Assembly: GCF_013409205.1 (NCBI RefSeq)
Contig: NZ_JACCAE010000001.1
Coordinates: 1,364,001 to 1,428,000 of the forward strand
Direction: 5' to 3'
DNA from: Janibacter cremeus
GTDB taxonomy: Bacteria > Actinomycetota > Actinomycetes > Actinomycetales > Dermatophilaceae
DNA: 64,000 nucleotides
This document shows positions 25,764-34,089 of the stretch, in pieces. The position numbers and the translations under genes were made by a program. Positions within the stretch are counted from its first letter, which is position 1, and each line of letters opens with the position of its first letter. A model generated the notes under the pieces. That model saw only the letters and a list, made by a program, of their open reading frames with translations, made no database searches and had not been told where the DNA came from.

Positions 25764-26975
25764 CTATCGGCCCGGTCCGTCGGCCTCGGTCTCGTCGAGC
25801 CAGCGACGGATGGACTCGTTGTGCTGACCCAGGGTCGGCGGCGCGATGTGCTCGCGTCGCGCACCGGCATAGTCGTTGTCGTCCAACCGCAGCACCGGAC
25901 CCGGAAGGGCCAGGCGCCCCTTCGTCGCGTGGTCCACCTCGACCTTCAGCCCCTGGGAGATCACCTGGTCCCAGTCGTAGACCTCGTCGATGGTGCGGAC
26001 CTTGCCCGAGGGGATACCGGCTTCGGTGAGCAACTCGAGCCAGTGCTCGGCCGGCTTCTCGGCGAAGATGGCCCCGAGTACCTCGATGAGCTCGTCCTTG
26101 TGCGCGACCCGGTCGCCGTTCGTCGCGAACCGCGCCTCGTCGGCGTCGAGGCCCAGTGCCGGGGCGAACCGCTGCCACAGCGTCTCCGAACCGCACGACA
26201 GCTGGATGGGCGACGTGGCGGTGTGGAACAACCCGTAGGGCGCGATCGACGGGTGGTGCGAGCCGGACAATCCGGGCACCTCCCCACCGACGGTCCACCG
26301 CGTGCCCTGGAAGGCGTGGATCCCGATGATGCTCGCGATGAGGGATGTACGCACGACGCGTCCGCGTCCGGTGCGCTCACGCTCGTAGAGCGCGGCGACC
26401 GTCCCGAAGGCTCCGTTCATCCCCGCCAACAGGTCCGCGATCGGCACGCCGACCTTCGTCGGCTCATCGATGCCGGTCAGGCTCATCAGTCCTGCCTCGC
26501 CCTGCGCGATCTGGTCGTATCCGGCGCGGCTGGCCTCGGGGCCGTCGTGGCCGAAGCCGGTGATCGACAGGATCACCAACCCGGGGTTGAGCTCGTGCAG
26601 GTGCTCGACGCTGAACCCGAGCCGGGCCAGGACACCGACCCGGAAGTTCTCCATCAACACGTCGGCGCGGCGCACCAGACGGGTCATCAGGTCGCGGTCG
26701 TCCTCGGACTTCAGATCGAGGGTGATGGACTCCTTGTTGCGGTTGGCCGACATGAAGTACGTCGACTCACGCTCATCCCCTTCGCCCAGGAAGGGCGGGC
26801 CCCACCCGCGGCTGTCGTCACCGGTCGGACTCTCGATCTTGATCACCCGGGCGCCGAGGTCACCCAGCATCATGCCCGCATGGGGCCCGGCGAGCGCCCG
26901 GGTCATGTCCAGGACCAGGGTCCCGTCCAATGGCCCGGCGCCCGCCGTGCCCGCGGTGGTGTCGCCGTCAGTCAC
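25764..26975 (-). CDS. Type III CoA-transferase (CaiB/BaiF family)
   Basis: A 403-aa family III CoA-transferase. The N-terminal GTLVLDMTRALAGPHAGMMLGDLGARVIKIE block and the nucleophilic aspartate of VGVPIADLLAG (Asp181) are visible. GTG start; six bases after the barbiturase-family stop. Family members move CoA between carboxylic acids (formate/oxalate, succinate/malate and others). Given the neighbouring steps, malonate (to malonyl-CoA) is the substrate I would test first; the sequence alone does not fix it. Together with the carboxyltransferase at 22288-23721 this gives the cluster an exit into central metabolism. Confidence 0.88.
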   Translation of the reverse strand: MTDGDTTAGTAGAGPLDGTLVLDMTRALAGPHAGMMLGDLGARVIKIESPTGDDSRGWGPPFLGEGDERESTYFMSANRNKESITLDLKSEDDRDLMTRLVRRADVLMENFRVGVLARLGFSVEHLHELNPGLVILSITGFGHDGPEASRAGYDQIAQGEAGLMSLTGIDEPTKVGVPIADLLAGMNGAFGTVAALYERERTGRGRVVRTSLIASIIGIHAFQGTRWTVGGEVPGLSGSHHPSIAPYGLFHTATSPIQLSCGSETLWQRFAPALGLDADEARFATNGDRVAHKDELIEVLGAIFAEKPAEHWLELLTEAGIPSGKVRTIDEVYDWDQVISQGLKVEVDHATKGRLALPGPVLRLDDNDYAGARREHIAPPTLGQHNESIRRWLDETEADGPGR

Positions 26976-26981
26976 GCTCGC

Positions 26982-28088
26982 TCAGCCCAGGTCCACGATC
27001 GCCGCGACCGGACCGCCGCCCTCGGGTCCCTGGTGGGCGGCAGAGACCGACACGAACACGGCCGGGTCACCGGTCACCGCCGAAGTCACACCGCCGACCG
27101 CGGCCTTGATCTGACGGTGCCAGTGGACGTCGGAGTCGTCCAGCATGGCATTGCGCCGTCCTCGCACGTAGCCGTTCTGGCTGGCCTCGCACTTGAGGAA
27201 GACATTGACCAGGCGCTCGTCCAGGTCCGACGGGCGCGGACGCTCAGGCAGCTCGAGACCGGCGTCCTTGATCGCGTCCCAGATGCCATCGGCGTCCAGG
27301 GCGTCGTCCATGACCGAGTGGCCGATGCGGTAGTTGCCGCCGACGCCCCGGGCATTGCCGACCACGACGATCTGCGCCCGGTCCAGCTCGACACCGGAGG
27401 AACAGGAGGCGACGGCCGAGTAGAGGTCGCGGTTCTCCAGCACGTCTGCGTCGGTGGGCATCTCGATCTCACCGAGCGCGACGGCGATACCGAGAGCGGT
27501 GACGCCGTTGGACAGATCCATCGACTTCAGGGTGTCGTCGGTCCAGACCGTCTTGCCGCGGCTCTTGGCGTCACGGATGGTGTCGATCGTCAGCAACGGA
27601 GTCTTCGTCTGGACGTAGTGCACATCCGCGGGGTCGGTGATGCCGGCCTGGCCCATGGCCTCCTTGACCGCAACGGCAACCTTCTCGATCATCGGCGTGC
27701 GGCCGATCTCCTCGGGCAGCAGCTGATCGCTCATGGCGAAGCCCACGCTGAGCCGCGGCTCGTCGGTCGTGGTCGTCTTCTCCTCGGGCAGCGTCGCGAA
27801 GATCGTGGCGTGGGGGCTGATGACACCATCGGTGCCACCGGACCACACGATCGGGATCTGGCGCACGTCCTCCATCGGACGGGTGCCCTTTTCCTGGATG
27901 ACCTCACGGAACGCGCGGTCGGCAATGATCCGGGTGTAGTCGTTGACTCCACCGTTGCCCTCGGTCTTGCCGATGATGGCGATGACGCGATCGGCTTCCA
28001 TGACACCGTCGTCGATGAGCTTGGCGAGCTCACTGGCGTCGGCCACGGAGTGGATCGGGACCTTGCGAACTTCGATTGCTGACGGCAC
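26982..28088 (-). CDS. Ring-opening amidohydrolase: barbiturase / cyanuric acid hydrolase family
   Basis: A 368-aa enzyme of the AtzD/TrzD/Bar family. All three internal repeats carry the family Lys-Ser pair: Lys41 ([10 protein letters not shown]) with Ser83 (WSGGTDG), Lys162 (VQTKTPLL) with Ser230/231 (ASCSSGVEL), and Lys299 ([10 protein letters not shown]) with Ser349 ([10 protein letters not shown]). Barbiturase opens barbiturate to ureidomalonate; cyanuric acid hydrolase opens cyanurate to carboxybiuret. The UraA-type permease and Mo hydroxylase in the cluster, and absence of any biuret hydrolase, favour barbiturase. GTG start with GGAAGGA upstream. It lies 41 bases after carbamate kinase. 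Confidence 0.88.
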   Translation of the reverse strand: MPSAIEVRKVPIHSVADASELAKLIDDGVMEADRVIAIIGKTEGNGGVNDYTRIIADRAFREVIQEKGTRPMEDVRQIPIVWSGGTDGVISPHATIFATLPEEKTTTTDEPRLSVGFAMSDQLLPEEIGRTPMIEKVAVAVKEAMGQAGITDPADVHYVQTKTPLLTIDTIRDAKSRGKTVWTDDTLKSMDLSNGVTALGIAVALGEIEMPTDADVLENRDLYSAVASCSSGVELDRAQIVVVGNARGVGGNYRIGHSVMDDALDADGIWDAIKDAGLELPERPRPSDLDERLVNVFLKCEASQNGYVRGRRNAMLDDSDVHWHRQIKAAVGGVTSAVTGDPAVFVSVSAAHQGPEGGGPVAAIVDLG

Positions 28089-28129
28089 TGGCAGTTCCTT
28101 CCGTAGTGGTGACTGTGGTTCGTGGTGGG

Positions 28130-29068
28130 CTATGCGGCGCGGACGACCCGCGTGCCTGCCCGCCCCTCGATGGCCGCAGTGATGCGCTCGAGGGAGGTGA
28201 TGACGCCGGTCCCCGTGCCGGACTCGGCGAAGGCGGTCACCGCGTCGACCTTGGGGCCCATCGACCCGGACGCGAAGCCCTGGTCTGCCGCGATCTCGCG
28301 CATCTGCCCGGCCGTGACCTCACCGATCGGCCGGGCCGAGGGGGTCCCCCAGTCAGCGACGACGGCCTCGACGTCAGTGGCGATCACGAGGTAGTCGGCA
28401 CCCACCTGCTGGGCGATCAGCGCGGCCGTCAGGTCCTTGTCGATGACGGCTTCGGCGCCCGAGTAGACCCCGTCGGAGTCCTTCAACGTCGGGATCCCGC
28501 CTCCTCCGGAGCAGACGACGACGAAGCCCGCCGTCATCAGCGCGTCGGCGGCCGGACTGTCCAGGCTCTCCACCGGGGCGGGGGAGGCCACGACGCGGCG
28601 CCATCCCCGATCGGGCACCTCGATGAAGTGCTGCCCCTGCTCGATCAAGGGCTGCGCCTCGTCCTGACCGAGGTAGCGACCGATCGGCTTGGTCGGATCG
28701 ATGAAGTGTGCGTCACCCGGGTCAACGAGCGTGCGGGAGACGAGGGCGGCGCTGCGCTTGGCGATGTCGCGCGCCGCGAGGATCTCGTCCAGGGCATTGA
28801 TGAGGAGCATCCCGATGGTCCCCTGGGTCTGGGCACCGCACCAGTCGAGGGGGACGGGCGGGACGTGCGCTGCGGTGAGCTCGTTCTTCACCAGCAGGTT
28901 GCCGACCTGCGGTCCGTTGCCGTGCGTCACGAGGACTTCGTGACCCGCCGCGACCAGATCGACGATCGGTCCGGCCGCCTGACGGATGGCCGACCGCTGG
29001 TCCTCGGGCCGAGCACTGCCGTCCGGGGAGGTCATGGCGTTACCGCCCAGAGCAATCACGAAGCGCAT
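28130..29068 (-). CDS. arcC: Carbamate kinase
   Basis: A 312-aa amino-acid-kinase-fold enzyme that converts carbamoyl phosphate plus ADP to ATP, CO2 and ammonia. The start [12 protein letters not shown] is diagnostic; [10 protein letters not shown] (residues ~50-59), GGIPTL (~205) and [11 protein letters not shown] near the C-terminus match the family. ATG 29068 has AAGG eight bases upstream; the in-frame extension to 29110 has no ribosome site. There is no arginine deiminase or ornithine carbamoyltransferase nearby. The only evident carbamoyl-phosphate source is the AllFGH-like transferase at 48124-51856, as in the allantoin gene cluster of E. coli. Confidence 0.95.
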   Translation of the reverse strand: MRFVIALGGNAMTSPDGSARPEDQRSAIRQAAGPIVDLVAAGHEVLVTHGNGPQVGNLLVKNELTAAHVPPVPLDWCGAQTQGTIGMLLINALDEILAARDIAKRSAALVSRTLVDPGDAHFIDPTKPIGRYLGQDEAQPLIEQGQHFIEVPDRGWRRVVASPAPVESLDSPAADALMTAGFVVVCSGGGGIPTLKDSDGVYSGAEAVIDKDLTAALIAQQVGADYLVIATDVEAVVADWGTPSARPIGEVTAGQMREIAADQGFASGSMGPKVDAVTAFAESGTGTGVITSLERITAAIEGRAGTRVVRAA

Positions 29069-29100
29069 GTGATGAACCTTACGAGCCGACCCACGACCGT

Positions 29101-29129
29101 GCATTGTCAATACCCCACGTATTCAATGC
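29101..29129 (-). promoter_or_regulatory. Near-palindromic operator candidate upstream of carbamate kinase
   Basis: GCATTG-TC-AATAC, spacer CCCAC, GTATT-CAATGC: eleven base pairs match in the two arms with a 2-base insertion in the left arm. It lies 33 bases upstream of the carbamate kinase start, in the only sizeable gap of this stretch (29069-29151). PucR or another regulator could bind here; the protein is not identified. Confidence 0.5.
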
Positions 29130-29151
29130 GCTGTGGGGCAGCACGTGACAA

Positions 29152-29946
29152 TCAGGCCAGTTCCCGTCGTAGGACTGTCCCGACGTCGCTCGGCGGGTGG
29201 TCGAGCAGGGCCCTCAACGGGCCGCCCCCAGTGGGCAATCCGTAGGCGTCGTAGTACGAGAACATCGCCAGCAGCCACTCCCGCTCGCGCGGGTCGAGGT
29301 CGGCTCCTGGTCCGGCCGACCACTGCCCGGTCGTGAGCCGACCCAACCGGACCGGCCTCGCCAGGACCTCCTCGGCGATCGCCGCGACGGTGCGCATGCT
29401 GACCTGGTCCGGTCCGCCGAGCTCGTACGTCGCCCCGACGTGCTCATCAGCAAGCAGCACCGTGGCTGCCGCTTGCGCCACGTCCTCGAGATCGACGAGT
29501 CCGAAGACGCGGTCCGGGTCGTAGGCGATGTCGATGGCCGGGCGCTCACCCTGCAGCCCGGGCAGCACGTTCTGGATGTAGGCGCAGGGCTGCAGGATGG
29601 TCCAGTCGGCGCCGCTGCGTCGCACGAGGTCCTCCACCACGGCCTTGTTGAGGTGGTGGGGCATGTCCGGGGCGTAGGGAGCAGCCACCGAGTGGTGGAC
29701 GACGCGGGTGACCCCGGCGGCGCGGGCGGCGTCCAGCACAGCACGCGCCAGCCCCGGCTCATCAGCCGCCATGTTTGGCGCCATCAGGTAGAGCGCACGG
29801 CAGCCGGACAGGGCTGCGGGCAGGTCGGCCATCTCGGCGCGGCCCAGGGCGCGGGCACTGCTGCCCGCGCCCTGGAGCGCCGAGATCACCGCACGACCGG
29901 TCTTTCCCCGGCCGCCGAGTACGGCGACCTCGGCGTGCGTCGACAT
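29152..29946 (-). CDS. NAD(P)-binding NmrA-like protein
   Basis: A 264-aa Rossmann protein. AVLGGRGKTGRAVISALQGAG (residues ~8-28) is the dinucleotide-binding GxxGxxG; VVHHSVAAPYAPDMPHHLNKAVVEDLVRRSGADWTILQP is the NmrA-like core, where HHLNKA replaces the YxxxK of classical SDR enzymes. The members are either NADPH-dependent reductases or redox-sensing regulators. ATG 29946 overlaps the hyuB stop (ATGA), so it is made with HyuAB. No substrate is evident. Confidence 0.8.
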   Translation of the reverse strand: MSTHAEVAVLGGRGKTGRAVISALQGAGSSARALGRAEMADLPAALSGCRALYLMAPNMAADEPGLARAVLDAARAAGVTRVVHHSVAAPYAPDMPHHLNKAVVEDLVRRSGADWTILQPCAYIQNVLPGLQGERPAIDIAYDPDRVFGLVDLEDVAQAAATVLLADEHVGATYELGGPDQVSMRTVAAIAEEVLARPVRLGRLTTGQWSAGPGADLDPREREWLLAMFSYYDAYGLPTGGGPLRALLDHPPSDVGTVLRRELA

Positions 29947-31886
29947 CAGAGCCAGTCGACCTCGGCGCTGAGGCTGCCGCCGCTGAGCCGCTCGTACCCC
30001 GGGCCGCGGTCGAAGAACGGCTCCTCGGGCCGAGCGTCGCGGATCCGCTGGCGCTCACGCTCGGTCGCGTCCGCGTCGTGGGCGAGGTCATCGGTCCGGA
30101 CCGACCCGGTCAGGACGACGCCGTAGTCATCCAGTGCCGCATCGGTGGAGACCTTGGCCCACGTCACATCGCGCACCACGAGGTCGGGGTCACGCTCGAG
30201 CGGGTCACCCCAGCCACCACCACCGGTGGTGCGGATGCAGATCACCTCCCCGGCGGCCACGAACTCGTCGTCGGCGAGCGCGTCGACCCGTCGCTCCTGC
30301 GGCGTGTCCGGGTTGATGATCACCTGGAAGGGGGATCCGGCCTTGCCGCCCTTGACCCCCCAGCACGCGAGGATGGAACGGTCGGCGATGGACATGAAGT
30401 GCGCGTCCTTGAGCATCCGCAGACGCTTCTCGTAGCCCAGCCCGCCACGGAACTGGCCCGCGCCTCCGGAGTCCACGGCCAGACCGAGACTCTCGACGAT
30501 GAACGGGAAGCGCGACTCCGTGAACTCCGTCGGCAGGTTGCGCGAGTCCGGGACGACGTGGATGGTGTCCTCACCGTCCGCGTAGTACCGACCACCGGAC
30601 CCGCCGCCCAGCACCTCGCGCATGAGGTAGGAGCGGTCCTCGAGGTCCTTGCCGTAGACACCCGTGTACCGGATGGTCTCCTGGTCCGCCGGCATCCGAC
30701 CGTCGACGGCCTTGGCGATCACCCCGGAGAGCACCCCGAGCAGGCGCAGGATGACGAAGGTCCTCGCGTTGGTCGGTGCCGGGAACTCCGGGGTGAGGAG
30801 CGTCCCCTTCGGCGGGAAGCGCATCTCGATGAGCGGCACGATGCCCTCGTTGACGTCGAGCTCGGCCATCCGCTCGGGCGTCTCCGCCAGGTTCCGCAGG
30901 ATGGGCGCGAGCCACTTCTTCAGGAAAACGCCGTCGGAGTAGTCGCCGCAGTGGTTGATCGGGCCCTTCGCCTGGGGTGATGTCCCGGCGAAGTCGAAGA
31001 TCAGGCGCTCCCCCTCCGGGTCGTCGGCCGCAGTCTTCGTCAGTGTGATCCGCTGCGTGTGCAGCTTCGGCTCGTCGACCCCGTCGTGCTCGGCGTAGTC
31101 CTCCCACACCCACGTCCCGACCGGGATCTGGCTGAGGATCTCTCGGCGGTAGGTCTTCGTCGTGTTGTCGATGATCGCGTCGAAGGCGGACTCGACCGAC
31201 TCACGGCCGTAGCGGTCGAACAACTCGCCCAAGCGCTGTGCCCCCATCAGGCAGGCCGAGCACTCGGCATCCAGGTCGGCGGCCAGCGCCTCGGGCATAC
31301 GCGAGTTGCGCGTCATGATCCGCAGCGCGGACTGGACCGGCGTACCCGCGTCCCACAGCTTGATCGGCGGGACCATCAGGCCTTCTTCGTAGACGCTCGT
31401 GGCACCACTGGGCATGGAACCCGGCACGGCACCGCCGATGTCGTCGTGGTGCCCGAAGGCCTGCACGAAGGCCACCACCTCGGGCTTGCCGCCCTGCGCA
31501 GAGGTGTGGAAGACCGGCACCGTGACGCACAGGTCCGGCAGGTGTCCGATGCCTCCCTCGGACTCGTAGACGTCGTTGTGGAAGAAGACGTCGCCCGGCA
31601 CCATCTCCTCGAGCGGGAAGTCGCGTGCCACGGGGTGGACCAGGGCGCTGTACGAGCGACCGGTGAGCTTGCGCATCTTGCGGTCGTGGATACCGGCCCG
31701 GAAGTCATGGGCGTCGCGGATCATCGGTGAGCGCGATGTGCGTCCGATCGCGGTCTCCACCTCCATCTCCACGGCGGCCAGGCTGCCCTGGACGATCTCC
31801 ACGAGAACCGGGTCGGCGCCCGCGCCGGAGTCGGGAGTCAGCGAGTCGAAGGGGAAGTCGGTCGGGGCAAGCCTCGAGGTGGTCAT
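29946..31886 (-). CDS. hyuB: HyuB: hydantoinase B/oxoprolinase family subunit
   Basis: A 646-aa protein from ATG 31886, overlapping the hyuA stop (ATGA); a much longer open frame upstream is only a shadow inside hyuA. The family pattern is clear: DPVLVEIVQGSLAAVEMEVETAIGRTSRSPMIRD at the N-terminus, FFHNDVYESEGGIGHLPD (metal/substrate loop, near residue 105) and FPPKGTLLTPEFPAPTNAR in the middle. HyuA-HyuB complexes catalyse ATP-dependent opening of cyclic amides (N-methylhydantoin, 5-oxoproline) or ATP-dependent carboxylation (acetone, acetophenone). Which reaction applies here is not evident. Full length. Confidence 0.9.
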   Translation of the reverse strand: MTTSRLAPTDFPFDSLTPDSGAGADPVLVEIVQGSLAAVEMEVETAIGRTSRSPMIRDAHDFRAGIHDRKMRKLTGRSYSALVHPVARDFPLEEMVPGDVFFHNDVYESEGGIGHLPDLCVTVPVFHTSAQGGKPEVVAFVQAFGHHDDIGGAVPGSMPSGATSVYEEGLMVPPIKLWDAGTPVQSALRIMTRNSRMPEALAADLDAECSACLMGAQRLGELFDRYGRESVESAFDAIIDNTTKTYRREILSQIPVGTWVWEDYAEHDGVDEPKLHTQRITLTKTAADDPEGERLIFDFAGTSPQAKGPINHCGDYSDGVFLKKWLAPILRNLAETPERMAELDVNEGIVPLIEMRFPPKGTLLTPEFPAPTNARTFVILRLLGVLSGVIAKAVDGRMPADQETIRYTGVYGKDLEDRSYLMREVLGGGSGGRYYADGEDTIHVVPDSRNLPTEFTESRFPFIVESLGLAVDSGGAGQFRGGLGYEKRLRMLKDAHFMSIADRSILACWGVKGGKAGSPFQVIINPDTPQERRVDALADDEFVAAGEVICIRTTGGGGWGDPLERDPDLVVRDVTWAKVSTDAALDDYGVVLTGSVRTDDLAHDADATERERQRIRDARPEEPFFDRGPGYERLSGGSLSAEVDWL

Positions 31887-33979
31887 GAGTCGGCTCCTTC
31901 GCGGGTCACAATGATGTTCCGGTACTCGTCGACGCGAACGACGAAGCCGGGGTGGATGGGCACGGTGGAGCCGAACTCCTCGATGATCGCCGGCCCGGCG
32001 AGCGTGGTCCCGGGGGCGAGGTCCTCGCGCCAGTACACCGGCGTCTCGACGCGCCCGAGGGTGGCGTCGAAGCAGACCTGTCGGTGTGAAATCGGCTCGG
32101 ACCGCGGGTTCTCCTGCAGTTCCTCCCGGAGCAGCTCCGGCCGCTGGATGGGGCCGATGCCCGACACCCGCAGGTTCACCCACTCGACCTGCTGGTCCGG
32201 GTTGCCGTCGAAGTCGTAGCCGTACAGGGCACGGTGCTCGGCGTGGAAGCGCTGGGCGACCGCGTCCACCAGCTCACGAGTGATCGGTCCGTCATCAACG
32301 GCCACCCGCACCTCGAAGGCCTGGCCGAAGTAGCGCAGGTCGGCAGTGCGCACGAGCTGGTGGGTCTCGGGGGCGAAGCCCTCTCGGGTCAGGGCGTCGA
32401 CCGCCCGCTCGCCCAGCTCGTCGTAGATCGAGGCCAGCTGGTCGACCTGGATGGAGTCGTGCAAGGTGACCGAGGTCTGCACGTAGTCGTTCTTCACGTC
32501 GACGGTCAGCAGCCCGAAGGCGGAGAGGTTCCCGGGGTTCAGGGGGACCAGCACCGTGGAGATGTCGAGGATGTCCATCAGGCGGCACAGGAGCAGCGAA
32601 CCCGAGCCACCGAAGGTGGTCAGCGCGAAGTCGCGCACGTCCAGGCCGCGCTTGACGGTGATCTGCCGAAGCGCGTTCGCCTGGTTCCATGCCGAGATCT
32701 CCAGGACCCCGGTGGCGCAGTCCTCGACCGACATGTCGAGGGTCTCGGCCAGCCGCGTCAGGGCCACGCGGGCGCTGTCGACATCCAGGCCGATCTCGCC
32801 GCCGAGCAGGTGCGCCGGGATGCGTCCCAGGACCACGTGTGCGTCGGTGATCGTCACCTCGGTGCCCCCGTTGCCGTAGCAGACCGGCCCCGGGTCGGCA
32901 CCTGCCGAGGCAGGACCGACCTTGAGGGTGCCCTCGGGAGAGAGGGAGGCGATGGAGCCACCCCCGGCACCAACCGTGACGACGTCGATCATCGGGATCT
33001 TGCTCGGGAACACCCCGACGGAACCCTCGGTGGTCAGGGTGGGCTCACCGTCGATGACGACCGAGACGTCCGTGGAGGTACCACCGCCGTCGCAGGTGAG
33101 GACACGGTCGAAGCCCGCGATCTCCCCGATCATGGCTGCACCGAGCGCGCCGGCCGCCGGGCCGGACAGCACCGTCGTGATCGGCTGGTGGACGACCTCG
33201 TCGGCACTGAGCACGCCACCGTTGGACTTCATCACGTAGAAGGGCACCGCGCCCGCGCCCTCGGAGGTGAGCTCGTCCAGGCGGTTCTTGATGTTGTCGA
33301 CGTAGCGCGAGAGCTTCGGCTTGACCGCAGCGTCCACGAGGGTGGTCATCGAACGCTCGTACTCGCGGTACTCGCGCAGCACCTCGGAGGAGACCGAGAT
33401 GATCGCCTCCGGGTGCTCCTCGGCGAGGATCTCGCGCATCCGCTGCTCATGGGCTGGGTTGGCGTAGGAGTGCATGAGGCAGACGCCGAGCGTGTTCACC
33501 TCGTGCGTGCGGAACCAGCGAGCCACCTCGCGGGCCTGCTCCTCGTCGAAGGGGGCGATCTCCGCCCCGGTGTAGTCCATCCGTCCCGTGACGCCCTTGA
33601 CCAGGTGTCGCGGGACGATCCGCTCGTCCTTGACCCAGAAGTAGGAGTTGCCATACCCGTCGGGCACGGACTGGCGGGCGATCTCCAGCACCGACTCGTA
33701 GCCGGTGTTGGTGATGAAGCCCATCCGCTCGATCTTGCCCTCGAGCAACTGGTTCGTGGCCACGGTCGTGCCGTGGCTGATGGCACTGAGTGAACTGACG
33801 TCGAGGGCGAGCGTCTCCAGCACCTTGGAGATCCCGGCCAAGAAGCCGTCGGCCGGATCCCCCGGCGTCGAAGGGGTCTTCGTCGTGATCGTCGTCCCGG
33901 TGGACTCATCGAAGGCGACGACGTCCGTGAACGTCCCGCCCGTGTCGATCCCGATCCTGATATGGCTGTCGCGTGGCAC
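31883..33979 (-). CDS. hyuA: HyuA: hydantoinase A/oxoprolinase family ATP-binding subunit
   Basis: A 698-aa protein. The ASKHA-type ATP-binding start is RIGIDTGGTFTDVVAFDE; SHGTTVATNQLLEG (near residue 68), NTLGVCLMHSYANPAHE and LTCDGGGTSTDVSVV (near 290) are characteristic. I place the start at GTG 33979 because AGGAGG lies seven bases upstream; the GTG at 34012 has no ribosome site. It forms a two-gene unit with hyuB. The upstream gap 33980-34089 holds repeated TGTCAT/ATGACA sequences, so hyuAB probably has its own promoter within the larger gene series. Confidence 0.9.
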   Translation of the reverse strand: MPRDSHIRIGIDTGGTFTDVVAFDESTGTTITTKTPSTPGDPADGFLAGISKVLETLALDVSSLSAISHGTTVATNQLLEGKIERMGFITNTGYESVLEIARQSVPDGYGNSYFWVKDERIVPRHLVKGVTGRMDYTGAEIAPFDEEQAREVARWFRTHEVNTLGVCLMHSYANPAHEQRMREILAEEHPEAIISVSSEVLREYREYERSMTTLVDAAVKPKLSRYVDNIKNRLDELTSEGAGAVPFYVMKSNGGVLSADEVVHQPITTVLSGPAAGALGAAMIGEIAGFDRVLTCDGGGTSTDVSVVIDGEPTLTTEGSVGVFPSKIPMIDVVTVGAGGGSIASLSPEGTLKVGPASAGADPGPVCYGNGGTEVTITDAHVVLGRIPAHLLGGEIGLDVDSARVALTRLAETLDMSVEDCATGVLEISAWNQANALRQITVKRGLDVRDFALTTFGGSGSLLLCRLMDILDISTVLVPLNPGNLSAFGLLTVDVKNDYVQTSVTLHDSIQVDQLASIYDELGERAVDALTREGFAPETHQLVRTADLRYFGQAFEVRVAVDDGPITRELVDAVAQRFHAEHRALYGYDFDGNPDQQVEWVNLRVSGIGPIQRPELLREELQENPRSEPISHRQVCFDATLGRVETPVYWREDLAPGTTLAGPAIIEEFGSTVPIHPGFVVRVDEYRNIIVTREGADS

Positions 33980-34089
33980 CTGTGGGCCTCCTGGTTGTGT
34001 CGTTGCCGTCACATTTCATCGCGTCAGCATGCGACAAGCCATGACAGGAAATGACGACGAATCGTAGTATTGCTGTCATTTATCGACAA
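33980..34089 (-). promoter_or_regulatory. Probable hyuA promoter region with repeated TGTCAT/ATGACA elements
   Basis: This 110-base AT-richer gap between the amidase stop and hyuA contains TGTC-N7-GACA (around 34074) and further ATGACA/ATGACG copies (around 34039-34053), suggesting operator sites. No canonical -35/-10 pair could be fixed by eye. Confidence 0.35.

Noticed and set aside
26982-28088. Cyanuric acid (s-triazine) pathway
   Set aside because: No biuret hydrolase, allophanate hydrolase or triazine hydrolase genes are present; permease and Mo hydroxylase suit pyrimidines better. Not fully excluded.
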